NCBI GenBank assembly: GCA_032622095.1
Contig: CP136068.1
Span: forward strand, 122,767,989-122,831,988
From: Siphonodentalium dalli
Lineage: Eukaryota > Mollusca > Scaphopoda > Gadilida > Siphonodentaliidae
DNA: 64,000 nucleotides
Direction of reading: 5' to 3'
This document shows, one piece after another, positions 34,857-44,840 of the stretch (the stretch's first letter is position 1; every line of letters starts with the position of its first letter). A program made the position numbers and the translations under genes. The notes under the pieces are model-generated. The model was not told where the DNA came from, ran no database searches, and saw only the letters and a list, made by a program, of their open reading frames with translations.

Positions 34857-35284
34857 TAAAGCTGCAAATAGTGTGTCTGTCATTTGCAGAATGAGGTCCC
34901 CAGAGGGTGAATTTAGAGACGCTATCCCGCACAGCGGGCTAGCATCACCAAATTCATCCTCTGGGGACCTCATCTCAAATGCTATGGGAGACCTAGGATC
35001 AGATTTAAGTTCCCTAGTTCAAGTTGGTGGTGTTCACCCATTAGCCACCTTGATTATCCAATTTATCTTTTGAAAATTAGGGGATATAGAAACTGAAGAG
35101 AAGGGAAAAAGTAACTAAAAACAATGTTAATTTGAAACTAGATACTTCACAGAAGATGAGGCCTAAGCTGAATGAGATCCCCAGAGGGTGAATTTGGAGG
35201 TGCTGTCCTGCTATGCGGGATAGCATCACAAAAATTCACCCGCTGGGGACCTCATTCTGCAAATGACACACCATTTGCAGGCCT
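34857..35284. mobile_element. hAT-like MITE, family F copy 8
   Basis: GCAAATAGTGTGTCTGTCAT at left and CACACCATTTGCAGGCCTG at right with both hairpins. Flanks ATGCCGGC and ATGCTGGG are weakly alike. Confidence 0.82.
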
Positions 35285-35454
35285 GATGCTGGGCATGAAG
35301 TGTGAGTTGATATTGATTCCGTGTGAGGGATATGAGATCTTTTGGAAGCTCTCCCGAGTTTGCCTAATGATCCTTGATTATCTGTTTCACTAATTGAGTT
35401 TTAAACTGCTCAACTAACAGTGCATTGTCTCAGAGCATTAGCAGTAATTATTAA

Positions 35455-35775
35455 CCTCTTCACTACTGAATGGTATCATGACGTTGTGTTCTGAGCCATT
35501 GACGTTCTGACCATTTTGCAGCTGCAAAATATAACGGGAATGCTTCGAATAACCTACAACTAACTTCACGCAAAGGGTATTATCATACAAAATCCTGGAA
35601 CATCATACATTGTTTCAAATGTTGAGATACAGGTTCAGAGAAGCTAATTTCTGAGTTCCCCTTATGAATGATGGCATCCTGCTAGTGCTTTAAAGTGGGT
35701 CCGTATTCAGTACAGGCATGTAACAGTGTTACATTTTACTTGCATATGAGGACAGAACGTATAGTAGCCAAGAAG
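35455..35775. mobile_element. TTAA-flanked element, L family copy 2
   Basis: TTAA at 35451-35454 and 35776-35779. Begins CCTCTTCACTACTGA and ends TAGTAGCCAAGAAG. Shares its right TTAA with the next copy. Confidence 0.82.
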
Positions 35776-35779
35776 TTAA

Positions 35780-36095
35780 CCTCTTCACTGCTAATGACGT
35801 TGAGTGCTGGGACGATGATGTTATGGCCATTTTCCAGTGGAAAAATATAATGGGAATATCACAAGAACCATAAAACTGACTCAGTTGAGAGGCTATTATC
35901 ATCGAAATCATGGAATATCATACACTGTTTGAAACTTTGAGATACAGTTGTTCCAATGCACCAATCGCTGAGTTCAAGTTTTGGACAATGGCTGAGTGCT
36001 AGTGTGCTGAAGTAGGTCAGTGCTCAGTACGGACTTATAGCCACAGCGTGACATTTTATGTCCGTACTTAGTACTGACGTATAGTAGCCAAGAGG
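35780..36095. mobile_element. TTAA-flanked element, L family copy 3
   Basis: TTAA at 35776-35779 and 36096-36099. Same orientation as copy 2; contains CCATTTTCCAGTGGAAAAAT like copy 1. Confidence 0.85.
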
Positions 36096-36171
36096 TTAAT
36101 GTATCAAGTCCAGCACACAATACATCTTGTAATTACTTCAACGTTCCAACATAAATTATGGTGGAGGTATA

Positions 36172-36284
36172 CGTAATGCCCTAAATAATCGACTTCTTAA
36201 CTACAGCAGAATTATGGGTAATTTTTCAGGATTTAGTGAGGTTATATGGTCGGGTCAGGATTTAATGAGGTTATATGGTCAGGT
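36172..36284. mobile_element. MITE A copy 17, left arm only, plus small tandem repeat
   Basis: GTAATGCCCTAAATAATCGA through TTTTTCAGGATTTAGT, then CAGGATTTA and GAGGTTATATGGTC repeated twice. Shares the AACTACAG variant with copy 18. Confidence 0.88.
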
Positions 36285-36529
36285 CAACTCTGCAGACATG
36301 ATTTGTCTAGACTTTTTATCAAGTGTTTTGTGAATTATTTACTTTCAAACTTTGGACATTAGCCAACATGAAATATGTAGACATGCAAATTGAAATTGAT
36401 TGGGTACAATAAACTTTATCCAATGATTTAGGCAACCTCAGAGATAACCTCCAGATTCGATCTAACTGAGTTAATGTCCTTGTTTGAGCTTACATTTAAG
36501 CTCTATATAAAGATCCATTATCCTAACCA

Positions 36530-36675
36530 ACGCTCCTAAATTTCTATTTCTTTGGCTTGTGGGGGGGGGGTAGAAATATTTTATTTGAGTCGAGGAACCC
36601 ACCCATCAAAGCTCAGAGTGATCAGATATTGATTTTTGAAGTTTGTAATTTCAATTGTTTCTGGGCCACAAACTG
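36530..36675. mobile_element. Family G fragment
   Basis: AACGCTCCTAAATTTCTATT and CATCAAAGCTCAGAGTGATC match family G; no ends preserved. Confidence 0.7.
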
Positions 36676-36689
36676 AAAAGTTTTATCAT

Positions 36690-36990
36690 TAAATATACGC
36701 CATTAAGTACATCACAGAGTCTTTATTTATCTGGGACTATTTCTTTACGTGGGAAAACAATACATAGTTACGTGTAACATCATCGCATGTCTTATAGAAG
36801 CCCATAGATTCAGTTTCATGTGCCATTTGTTTATTTAAGTATGTTTTGTCGAGGTTTTGGATCATGTAATAAATAGAATCTACAACTCGTCCTCAATTTA
36901 CAAAACTCGTCCAGTAAATTAGGACTTTTAATTTACTGGACGAGTTTTGTAAATTCCACTATAAACTGGGGACTCGTTGTAGATCTTCTA
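36690..36990. repeat. Family H repeat, copy 1, with palindromic end
   Basis: Matches 45930-46195 (GGGACTATTTCTTTACG, GGATCATGTAATAAATAGAA). The AAAACTCGTCCAGTAAATTA stretch is followed by its complement. Confidence 0.75.
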
Positions 36991-37139
36991 TTTATTGATG
37001 ATCATGGGCTGTATTTTCAGGTTATATGTACATGTATAATTTGTGTTGACTACTAATAGACTAGTGGCTTTCCTGGTCGTTTCAACACTATTGAATTTAC
37101 ATTTGAATCTCATAACTATATATTTCACTAAATTCACAG

Positions 37140-37298
37140 AGATTCCAGAAAATGTACCATGGCTTTGAACAGGAAGCTGATGCAGAGAGAAGACAACTGC
37201 ACTCTCTCCACGAGCAGCACATCCAAGGGGCAATGAACATCCACAAACGCAAATACATGCAGAAATACATGGATGCACTTCAGGAGTCACCTGTGAAG
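37140..37298 (+). CDS. APP: APP exon: E2 central helices
   Basis: The acceptor AAATTCACAG ends at 37139 and the donor GTAATA begins at 37299. It encodes 53 residues, RFQKMYHGFEQEADAERRQL through YMDALQESPVK, aligning without gaps over about 50 residues with human [20 protein letters not shown] to YITALQAVPP. The His in QLHSLH corresponds to E2 metal ligand H382. The exon is symmetric (0-0). A palindromic element sits in the downstream intron about 36 bp after the donor. Confidence 0.96.
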
Positions 37299-37333
37299 GT
37301 AATACCCTAAAAGCAAATCAGGCAATCTCACAC

Positions 37334-37582
37334 GACTTCCCCGTCGAGTAAATTTTGGGCTGAAGTTTGTTTCAATGTGCCGCCGTCCTCCCCCAAGCCC
37401 ACCCACCCTACAAGTGTTTTTTCCTATAGTGTTTTTGAAACGCGTCTCTTTGTGGTGTCATTCTTTTGGTATGCCCGTTATTTCGTAAAGGTGATTTTTT
37501 ACGAAATAACGGGTATGTTAGAGTTACATTTCTTTAAAAAACTCAAAACATTGGGCGACAAATTATCTCGACGGGGAAGTCG
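37334..37582. mobile_element. Inverted-repeat element downstream of E2 exon
   Basis: ACGACTTCCCCGTCGAGTAA at left and TCTCGACGGGGAAGTCGT at right, with a central CCCGTTATTTCGTAAA hairpin. Superfamily uncertain. Confidence 0.65.
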
Positions 37583-37618
37583 TATGATATTGCCGCAAAT
37601 CATTGCCATTCATTATCC

Positions 37619-38041
37619 GTGGAGCTCTGTGGTCCAGTGGTTAGCGTGTCAGACTTGTATTTGCTGTAAATACAATGATATGGGTTCACAGTGCTTCGCC
37701 GGTCATTGAGTCTCCACATTGCAGTGGCTTGGCCTCTTTGAGCGACGTGCAATTGTCGGATTGCTCGCTGTTTCAAAACCCGTGCCAAGTTGTGACCCTT
37801 GAGCAAGGTCACTCGTACTGTGTCGGCTTCGCATCACTCATGCGTTAAAAGAGTACCAGTCAGCTTGTCATACTGATGAGTATCAGAGCATGTTCTGATC
37901 AAACTAGAGCAGCACCTGCAATGGCTGCAGCCGGTTCATTGGTTGGCTTGTACAAATGACTAGGGTAATATTGTACCAAGCGTGTTAGAGCAAGTAATTG
38001 GTTAATCGCTATATAAAACTGGTCATTATTATTATTATTAT
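37619..38041 (+). mobile_element. tRNA-derived SINE, copy 2 (best preserved)
   Basis: Box A TGGTCCAGTGG (37630-37640) and box B-like GGGTTCACAGTGC from 37682 are spaced as in a tRNA-type pol III promoter. The body contains GTGACCCTTGAGCAAGGTCA and the tail is ATT repeats. Confidence 0.9.
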
Positions 38042-38724
38042 CCACCACTTACGAGTAAAATGGTGGACATACTGGATTGACTTTGAACATCTGCCCATCC
38101 TTCTATTTGCTTGTCCATCCATGCAGATATCTAGGCAAAGTCTACATATTTTTTTCTTTTAAGTTGTGTGTTCAATACGTTGCAAAGTCAAAATTCATGC
38201 CTGCAAATTTGAGGTGAATGACCATTCAGTTCGCTTGGAGGTTACGTGAAATGAAAATGCCGCAATCGAAAAACATGTCATGCCAAAGTTATATGTAGGT
38301 CTCGCGATCACTGAATCTCACCTTAATTATTGCTCAATCGAGTCCCAAAATGATATATTAAAAATTATTAGTTTAATGAGTTGCCCATCTGTACTTAAAG
38401 TGATGTGAAACACTCCGGTATGGTGATCAATTAGAAATAGAGAATAATCTTGCTCAAAGTTGTTAGTTTTACGAATATTAATCCAAATTGACAACACACA
38501 CCGCCATTCTTATATATATTAATTAAATGCAATGGCAAAATCATTTGTTTTAGTTTATCATGAATAGTTGCGTCCCGAATCTGGATGCAAATATTTACAA
38601 TTGAGTGTAGTTTAGACAATGTTTTCTATGGAGTGGTATGGTCAATTTCTTTGCAATTTTCGGCGATGTTAGTAGAATGCTACATTCCCCAGGTTGGCCT
38701 AGCGCCTGAATACTATTTTCTCTC

Positions 38725-38830
38725 GAAGAGCTTTCCGATGAATGGCAACAAGCCATATTTCCGACTAAATCTTGAAAAGTTACCCATAATTCTGCTGTAG
38801 TTAAGTAGTTGATTACTTAGGGCATTACTG
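38725..38830. mobile_element. MITE A copy 18, right arm only
   Basis: GAGCTTTCCGATGAATGGCA to GGGCATTACTG with TA after it. No left arm. Confidence 0.9.
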
Positions 38831-39025
38831 TAGGTGACATGGCTTAACTAGAAACCAATCATGAATCTCAGCAGTCAGCTGGCGAGTGTTGAACTTATAT
38901 CGATCTTTTCACATCGCGAAAAAAACGATAATTCTACCATTGAACTACTGAACTCCCTTTTGTGTTGGTTGCTGGGCTCTTAGCTGTGGTAAATAATTTG
39001 GCTTAGACTGGTATTACCTTATTTA

Positions 39026-39212
39026 CCCTTCATGACTGGAGGTTCCTGAAATTTTGCGAAAACCCTGTGCCAATGCATTCTCTTATATATGTGAGTCTCC
39101 CATAGGGAGCCTTGCATATATAAGAGAATACATTGGCCAAACATTATTTACCTTGACCTTGTAAGCCAGTGCATTATCTTATATATTGCGAGGCTCCCTA
39201 TGGGAGCCAGGG
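39026..39212. mobile_element. piggyBac-like MITE, P family copy 5
   Basis: Left CCCTTCATGACTGGAG, right CCAGGG before TTAA (39213-39216). Ends 43 bp before the exon at 39256. Confidence 0.72.
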
Positions 39213-39255
39213 TTAACATGCCTGGGATTACTGATTCTTTTCTTTGGTTTCGCAG

Positions 39256-39484
39256 ACAAGGAGAGTTGAAAAGTTCTTGCTGGATTACATCCGAGTTGAG
39301 GAGAAAGATCGTGACCACACCGCCAGACATTACGGGCATCTGAGAGACGCCGACCCTGATGAGGCAGAGCGTGTATATGCCCACACCCTGGAACACCTCA
39401 ACCTGATTGACAAACGCATCAACCAAAGCCTGGAAATGCTCAGCAGATACCCAACCCTCGAACAGAAAATCCTGCCTGATATCC
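39256..39484 (+). CDS. APP: APP exon: E2 C-terminal subdomain
   Basis: The acceptor TTGGTTTCGCAG ends at 39255 and the donor C|GTAAGT begins at 39485. It encodes 76 residues plus one base. VEKFLLDYIRVEEKDRDHTARHYGHLRDADP matches human [28 protein letters not shown], including the two His (H432 and H436) that complete the E2 metal site. RINQSLEML keeps the conserved NQS glycosylation sequon. The last 40 nt of the exon plus the donor are tandemly duplicated in the intron at 39491-39536, with the second donor destroyed. Confidence 0.97.
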
Positions 39485-39536
39485 GTAAGTAGATACGCAA
39501 CCCTCGAACAGAAAATCCAGCATGATATCCATAATT
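39445..39536 (+). repeat. 46-bp tandem duplication across an exon end and splice donor
   Basis: 39445-39490 (end of exon plus GTAAGT) is repeated at 39491-39536 with several changes; the second donor reads ATAATT instead of GTAAGT. Confidence 0.93.
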
Positions 39537-40069
39537 TCATATCAGGGATGGGATGATTACATGCCTAAAGTATTTGATTAAAATTAAAATGCCTTTCAAT
39601 TTGTTTATTACAAATACTAATACTTATTTTTCAAGTTGATGTTTTGATTCCAAATATAATAATTTTCTAAAAGTAATCACTGAATACTCTGAAATGAAAT
39701 AATAAATAAATTCATATTTTAATTTGACATGGCTGGAGCTTCTTGAAATTTTGCGAAAACCCTGTGCCAATGCATTCTCTAATATATGCGAGTGACCCAT
39801 ATGGCACCTTGCATATAACAATATTTACCTTGACAGTGTAAGCCATTGTATTCTCTTATATATGCGAGTCTCCCATATAAGAGAATACATTGGCCTAACA
39901 ATAGTTATCTTGACCTTGTAAGCCATAGCATTATATAAGTGCCTCGTATATATGAGAATGCACTGGCACAGGATCTTTAATGTTAGAATTTTGTTCAAAT
40001 GACAGTAAGTAAGATTTTTGATGGTCTTTATAACTGTCATAATTTATTTGTTAAATTATATCCTTGCAG
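39485..40069 (+). other. Short intron after the E2 exon
   Basis: Begins with a duplicated copy of the exon end and donor (39491-39536). From about 39728 to 39990 it contains a decayed copy of the piggyBac-like P family. Confidence 0.85.
39728..39990. mobile_element. piggyBac-like P family relic
   Basis: GGAGCTTCTTGAAATTTTGC and several diverged TATATGCGAG/CTCGTATATA modules; ends CACAGGATCTTTAATG. TTAA borders lost. Confidence 0.65.
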
Positions 40070-40189
40070 AGAAATTTGTGTTGAAATACAGAGGCGACAA
40101 CGGAGTTCCAGCCAACAAACTGATCAAGCCAGTTGAAAAGAAAATACATGATGAAATTGTTGCCAAGTACGAAGAGACAAAGGAAAAAG
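40070..40189 (+). CDS. APP: APP exon: post-E2 stalk segment
   Basis: The acceptor TATATCCTTGCAG ends at 40069 and the donor GTATGT begins at 40190. The phase-1 join forms Gln, then KFVLKYRGDNGVPANKLIKP and a lysine/glutamate-rich helix ending YEETKEK. It follows E2 where the human protein has EEIQDEVDELLQKEQ. The sequence is poorly conserved, as expected for the stalk; the call rests on splice phase, position and composition. A hAT-like element begins 37 bp after the donor. Confidence 0.9.
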
Positions 40190-40226
40190 GTATGTCTTCT
40201 ATAAATCTCTCATCTATCTAGTCAAT

Positions 40227-41048
40227 TAGGGCTGGGCGATATTGGCCCCAAAAAATATCGCGATATTATGGTTTCAAATTTCCATTTTATTAATTTGTGA
40301 GAAATTGGTTGTTTGTGAGACTATTTATAAGTGGTAATTTGTAGTTTGTTGCACCGTGGGACACTAATGTCCATATACGGCAGCCCTGAGAATTAGCGAC
40401 GACAATGCCACAATGGGCAGTGCCAAGGCAAAAGCCGACGTGAAATGAATTTGCGTCGGCATTGTTTTAGCTGAGGAAAATAAATATAGACAATCATGTT
40501 CAATTAGTTTGTGAATTTGACATTTGTTGAAGAGATAGCAATGCCATGATCCGTACGGCACATGTCCACAAAATTATTTTACTTGCAATTTGCACACATT
40601 GAGACGATCAGCTAGACTGAATGTGGTCAATATAAAATCTGACATCGTAATTCGTCTCCAAGCAACCGGTTACGGTTGATAGAGCAAGCTGCACCAACTT
40701 GAAAGGAGGTCATTGTGCCAGTCGCATGCGCGCGACATACCAATCTCACAGTGTAGCCAAATGATGCTACTAGTATCTCTTTGATGTTTCCAACGAAGCA
40801 TATCCAACTTGACAAGCACGTGCTCCGATGTTTTAAAACGTTTTCGACCTCGTATTTCCGGGAGGTTTGGGACTATTATACTTACTCTAACTTCGCTGTT
40901 TGTTGGGACCATGTGATGGGTTTCAACCTACATGGAGAATAATACAACTTGGGACGGTATTACGATATTTTTATTTCAGACAATATTATTGACGATATCA
41001 AAATTAAAACCAGGTATACCCGATATATCGTCATACCGCCCAGCACTA
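40227..41048. mobile_element. hAT-like element with perfect 8-bp duplication
   Basis: TAGTCAAT at 40219-40226 and 41049-41056. Ends TAGGGCTGGGCGATAT and (complement) TAGTGCTGGGCGGTAT. 822 bp, no transposase frame recognised. Confidence 0.93.
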
Positions 41049-41085
41049 TAGTCAATGGTTGATAAGGATTAATATCCATATTAAG

Positions 41086-41232
41086 AAATGGATGTTGATT
41101 TGCTTGCGTTCCATACAGTTCGGATGCAAGTTGGTCTGACATTTTGTGTGGAACACGAAAGCGTTCCACACATAAAAATGTCAGACCAACTTGCATCCAT
41201 ACTCTATGGAACGCAACAAAATCAATTCTATT
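41086..41232. repeat. Long palindrome
   Basis: GCGTTCCATACAGTTCGGAT and CAAGTTGGTCTGACATTTT are repeated as complements on the other side of a short GAACACGAAAGCGTTC centre, giving arms of about 65-70 bp. Confidence 0.9.
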
Positions 41233-41833
41233 ACTTATATTTACATTCAACCAAGTCAACTGGCAGATTAGAAGAGCATTAAGCGCCCATTTCCAACGTT
41301 ATTCTCTTGACTTAATGGAAGTTGCGTCTACACAAAAATGGATGCATGTTGGGGTCAGCGCGCGATGTCATGTGACATAATTTCGACCAACAAGCGTCCT
41401 ACATTCATGTTCCACAAGGCGAATCCACGCGTCAGTGTAAATTACAACTTACACTACCGAGCTGTACGTCCTATATAACCAAAAGCTATTATACTGTAAC
41501 TTGTACATATCAGACTTAATGTCACTCTACATGTACATAGATATCTTATAGTTACAAACTATTTTATAACAAACTTTTTATGCCACATTATTTTACATAG
41601 AGATCAAGGTATCTTAGGTTTTATATTTAATTTTAACCTGCCATGTGTGTGGTGCTCCTATAAACTAAAGGAGGGATTTCCTACACTAAAATGAACTGAT
41701 AGAATAACACTCTCCAGGTGTGTAGACAATAGTTAACTGTTCAGCATAGTGTACAATTTTTCTCTTCAACTGTGGAGGATTATACATAGATCACCAGAGG
41801 AGAAACATGATTGTCTGCTACCTTGAATTGTTA

Positions 41834-42278
41834 AAGGTACTCAATACGATCCGACGCTCCTAAATTACTATTTCTATGGCTTCGGAAGTAAAAAATATTT
41901 GATTCGAGTCCAAGAACCCATCCATCAAAGCTCAGAGTGATCAGATATTGATTTTTTAAGTTTGTTATTTCTCGAGATGTGTAATAATATGTGGCCCAGA
42001 AACACATGGTCAAACGGAGGTTCTTGGACAAAATTGTGGTTGAAGATGGATAACTCTAAAATCAAGTGGTAATACGGTCAAATTTTGTGATACTCTAGTC
42101 ATAATACGGCCATATTTTGTTGATGACAAGTGTTGGGAAATTTGATTCCATAGTTGACAGTAGTTAGCATTATTTTGTTGCATTAAATCGATTACGATAA
42201 CTAAACCGTATTTTGAAGAAATGTTGTTGTTGTTGTATCTTGATGGTATGGGGACCGTCTGATCGGATTGAGTACCTT
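41834..42278. mobile_element. Family G element copy 1
   Basis: TA at 41832-41833 and 42279-42280. Ends AAGGTACTCAATACGATC and GATCGGATTGAGTACCTT. About 445 bp, no coding capacity; Tc1/mariner-like by TA target only. Confidence 0.85.
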
Positions 42279-42714
42279 TAAGTGTTGTGTTTATTATATT
42301 TTCTACACCAGGAACAAGCCGAGAGGTTTCAAATTGTGAGAAGTCATTTATTCCCTGTTTGATTATTTGGGAGAACTGGACTCTTTGTCAGGGAGACGTA
42401 ACAATGGCTGAATTTATATTTGCACTCAAACATCACCCTTCTATGATCCAATATGTATTAAGCAACACAAGAGCGCCATTTATAAAAGTATTAAAATATA
42501 TAATGAGTAAGGACACCTTTATAATCAATAAATATACTTTAAATATGCTGTTGGGACATATGCTTACTGATATATATGTCTCCCTGGGACATAAAAAGTG
42601 GCACATTTTAAACAGATGATGTCTCCCAAGTCACCCTCTAGGCTGGACCCTGTTCTACACCAGTTTGTTGCAACACTTTCCCAAATCTAAAGCTTGACCA
42701 ACCTCTTCCGTTAA

Positions 42715-43022
42715 TCCTTTCTATACTGAATGGATTCTTCCATTCAGTTATAAATATATATATTGGAATAGTCTATTAGAGCTGAAGAATTCATATTCAT
42801 TGGTTGGAATTGTTTAGATAATATGTTCAACCTATGGTCATTTGTTGAACTTATTATCTGAACATTTCCCACAAATGAATAGAAATTCTTCAGCACTTTT
42901 ATTATCTTTTTGTCGTACTGTCGTCTGCTAATTTATCCTGAACATTCCTCCAAATAAATAATAAATCCTTCCAATGTATACTTTTATAACGGAATGGGAG
43001 AATCCATTTAATATAGAAAGGG
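42715..43022. mobile_element. piggyBac-like MITE, E family copy 2
   Basis: TTAA at 42711-42714 and 43023-43026. Ends TCCTTTCTATACTGAATGG and CCATTTAATATAGAAAGG. Confidence 0.85.
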
Positions 43023-43042
43023 TTAATACTTGATGAAATATA

Positions 43043-43487
43043 AAGGTACTCAATCTGATCAGACGCTCCTAAATTACTATTTCTTTGGCTTCGGGGGTAA
43101 AACATATTTGATTTGAGTCGAGGAACCTACCCGTCAAAGCTCAGAGCGATCAGATATCAATTATTTAAATTTGTAATTTCAATTGTTTCTGGGCCACAAT
43201 ATGATTGAAGAAAGAGGTCAGACGGACTCGCAGATAAAGATGGATAACTCTAAAATCAAGTGGTAATAATAACCACTTGATTTTAGAGTTATCCATCTTT
43301 ATCTGCAACACCATCCGTTTGACCTCGTGTTTCTGGTAAGTAAACAGTTGAAATCACAAACCTCAAAAATCTATATCTGATCAATCTGAGTTTCGACGGG
43401 TAGGTTCCTCGACTCGAATCAAATATTTTTTACCCCCGAGGCCAAAGAAATAGTAATTTAGGTGTGTCTGATCGGATTGAGTACTTT
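43043..43487. mobile_element. Family G element copy 2
   Basis: TA at both ends, AAGGTACTCAATCTGATC at left and GATCGGATTGAGTACTT at right. The centre is strongly palindromic around AATCAAGTGGTAATAATAAC. Confidence 0.85.
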
Positions 43488-43924
43488 TAATAATAGGAAA
43501 TACGATCTCTCCAACAACAAAAATTAATTAATATGGTAAATATAGACAGCTGTTTAAGGGCTCTTTTGACAAAGAATGTCTTTGGTGGGCTGCTCAAAAG
43601 TTGTATCCCTTGAAAATCTAATTTTACAAGTGACACAAAAATAATTATCTTTGGAAATAAATAAAAAACATTGGTGTTGGCTAATACCTCGACAGGGTAA
43701 TTATAAAAAAGACTTCAATATTTATAGATTTTAGAAGGAAAATGAACATTTAGACATTTGCCAGATTATCAGACACCACAGTCTGGATTTCCGAATCTGT
43801 ATCATCGACACTCAAATGAAGGAACTATTTTACCACCACGTAACATCATGGTATACCATTCTTTTTCATAATTTAGCATTCATTGTGAACAGTCCCGTGA
43901 CTTTTTTCCCCCTTCTGTTTGTAG

Positions 43925-44091
43925 AAGAGAAGTGGTTTGATGACAAGGAACAGAAACCCGATGAATCAATCCAGGTTCAGGTCGGTGCAGCCGATACTTA
44001 TGAAGAAGACACCGAAAGCAGAGAAAACGAGAATGTTCCAGAAGACCACTTCATCGCTAATCAAATGGACCATGGCATGGAAATTGAACAT
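43925..44091 (+). CDS. APP: APP exon: acidic juxtamembrane stalk
   Basis: The acceptor CCTTCTGTTTGTAG ends at 43924 and the donor GTTAGT begins at 44092. The spliced codon is Glu, followed by EEKWFDDKEQKPDE, an acidic low-complexity stretch, and IANQMDHGMEIEH. It leaves in phase 0. No sequence resembling A-beta or the human beta-secretase site is present, which is normal for invertebrate APP proteins. Extracellular secretase cleavage would be expected in or just after this stretch by family analogy only. Confidence 0.9.
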
Positions 44092-44543
44092 GTTAGTAAA
44101 CACCATAAAATTGCCTCTTTTCCAGTAACCCAACCGACCACTTATAAAACATCCCAGACTCAAAATCATTTTATTAATTGTCCCAACTCCGAAAGCTGCA
44201 TGACTACTTGCCACTGATCAATAATGTTACTATATATATTACGGCTCTGAAGTTTATGTGGGCCTTTAACGTATTCTTCTCACATGTCTATATAAGTACC
44301 AAATAAATGGAATGACTACCCACACATTGAGTAGAGGCTTGATTGATACAGAACTATTAAGAGTAGAGTAACTGCCCTTGGATTACAGGCTGAGATATTT
44401 TGTGTACCTAAACCGACAGCAGCTTACATGAGTGTTGGTGGTTTTCATGGAATATTCTAATGTTCTGTTATGGCTTGGATCACAGTGTCCGTCTGTTGTG
44501 GGTGTGCATCTGGTGTCCCAGATGAGCTTATGGGTTAGGAATA

Positions 44544-44706
44544 CAGTAATGCCCTAAATAATCGACTCCTTAACCACATCAGAATTATGGGTAATTTTTC
44601 AGGATTTAGTCGGAAATATGGCAACAAGCCATATTTCCGACTAAATCCTGAAAAAATACCAATAATTCTGCTGTGGTTAAGGAGTCGATTATGTAGGGCA
44701 TTACTG
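44544..44706. mobile_element. MITE A copy 19 (loop deleted)
   Basis: TA at 44542-44543 and 44707-44708. Arms meet at GGAAATATGGCAACAAGCC, so the loop region is lost. Confidence 0.93.
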
Positions 44707-44840
44707 TACAGTTCATGTGCAGTGGCTGAAGCCTGCCCATTTTTTTAATGATTTTGTTGTCTTGCCGTGTCTTGAATTTGCTGATTATGTTGGTTCCTGG
44801 AGAATAACTTCAGTTATATTTATTACATGATCCTACCTTT

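Larger units (their letters stand above)
33874..37139 (+). other. Intron within E2 coding region
   Basis: Holds a nested pair (MITE A in a piggyBac-like element, 33955-34360), another MITE A, a family F hAT-like element, two abutting TTAA elements, a MITE A left arm, a family G fragment and a family H repeat. Confidence 0.85.
37299..39255 (+). other. Intron within E2 coding region
   Basis: Contains a palindromic element (37334-37582), a SINE with an ATT tail (37619-38041), a MITE A right arm (38725-38830) and a piggyBac-like MITE ending 43 bp before the next exon. 38042-38724 shows no structure. Confidence 0.85.
40190..43924 (+). other. Intron before juxtamembrane exon
   Basis: Contains a hAT-like element with perfect 8-bp duplication (40227-41048), a long palindrome (41086-41232), two family G elements and a TTAA element. 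42280-42710 and 43490-43924 show nothing recognisable. Confidence 0.85.

Noticed and set aside
37619-37700. Possible tRNA gene
   Set aside because: Has A and B boxes but no tRNA fold and sits at the head of a dispersed repeat, so it is a SINE head.
42287-42619. 110-codon plus-strand frame in the intron
   Set aside because: No homology recognised, no splice phase fit with the APP exons, ordinary intronic composition.
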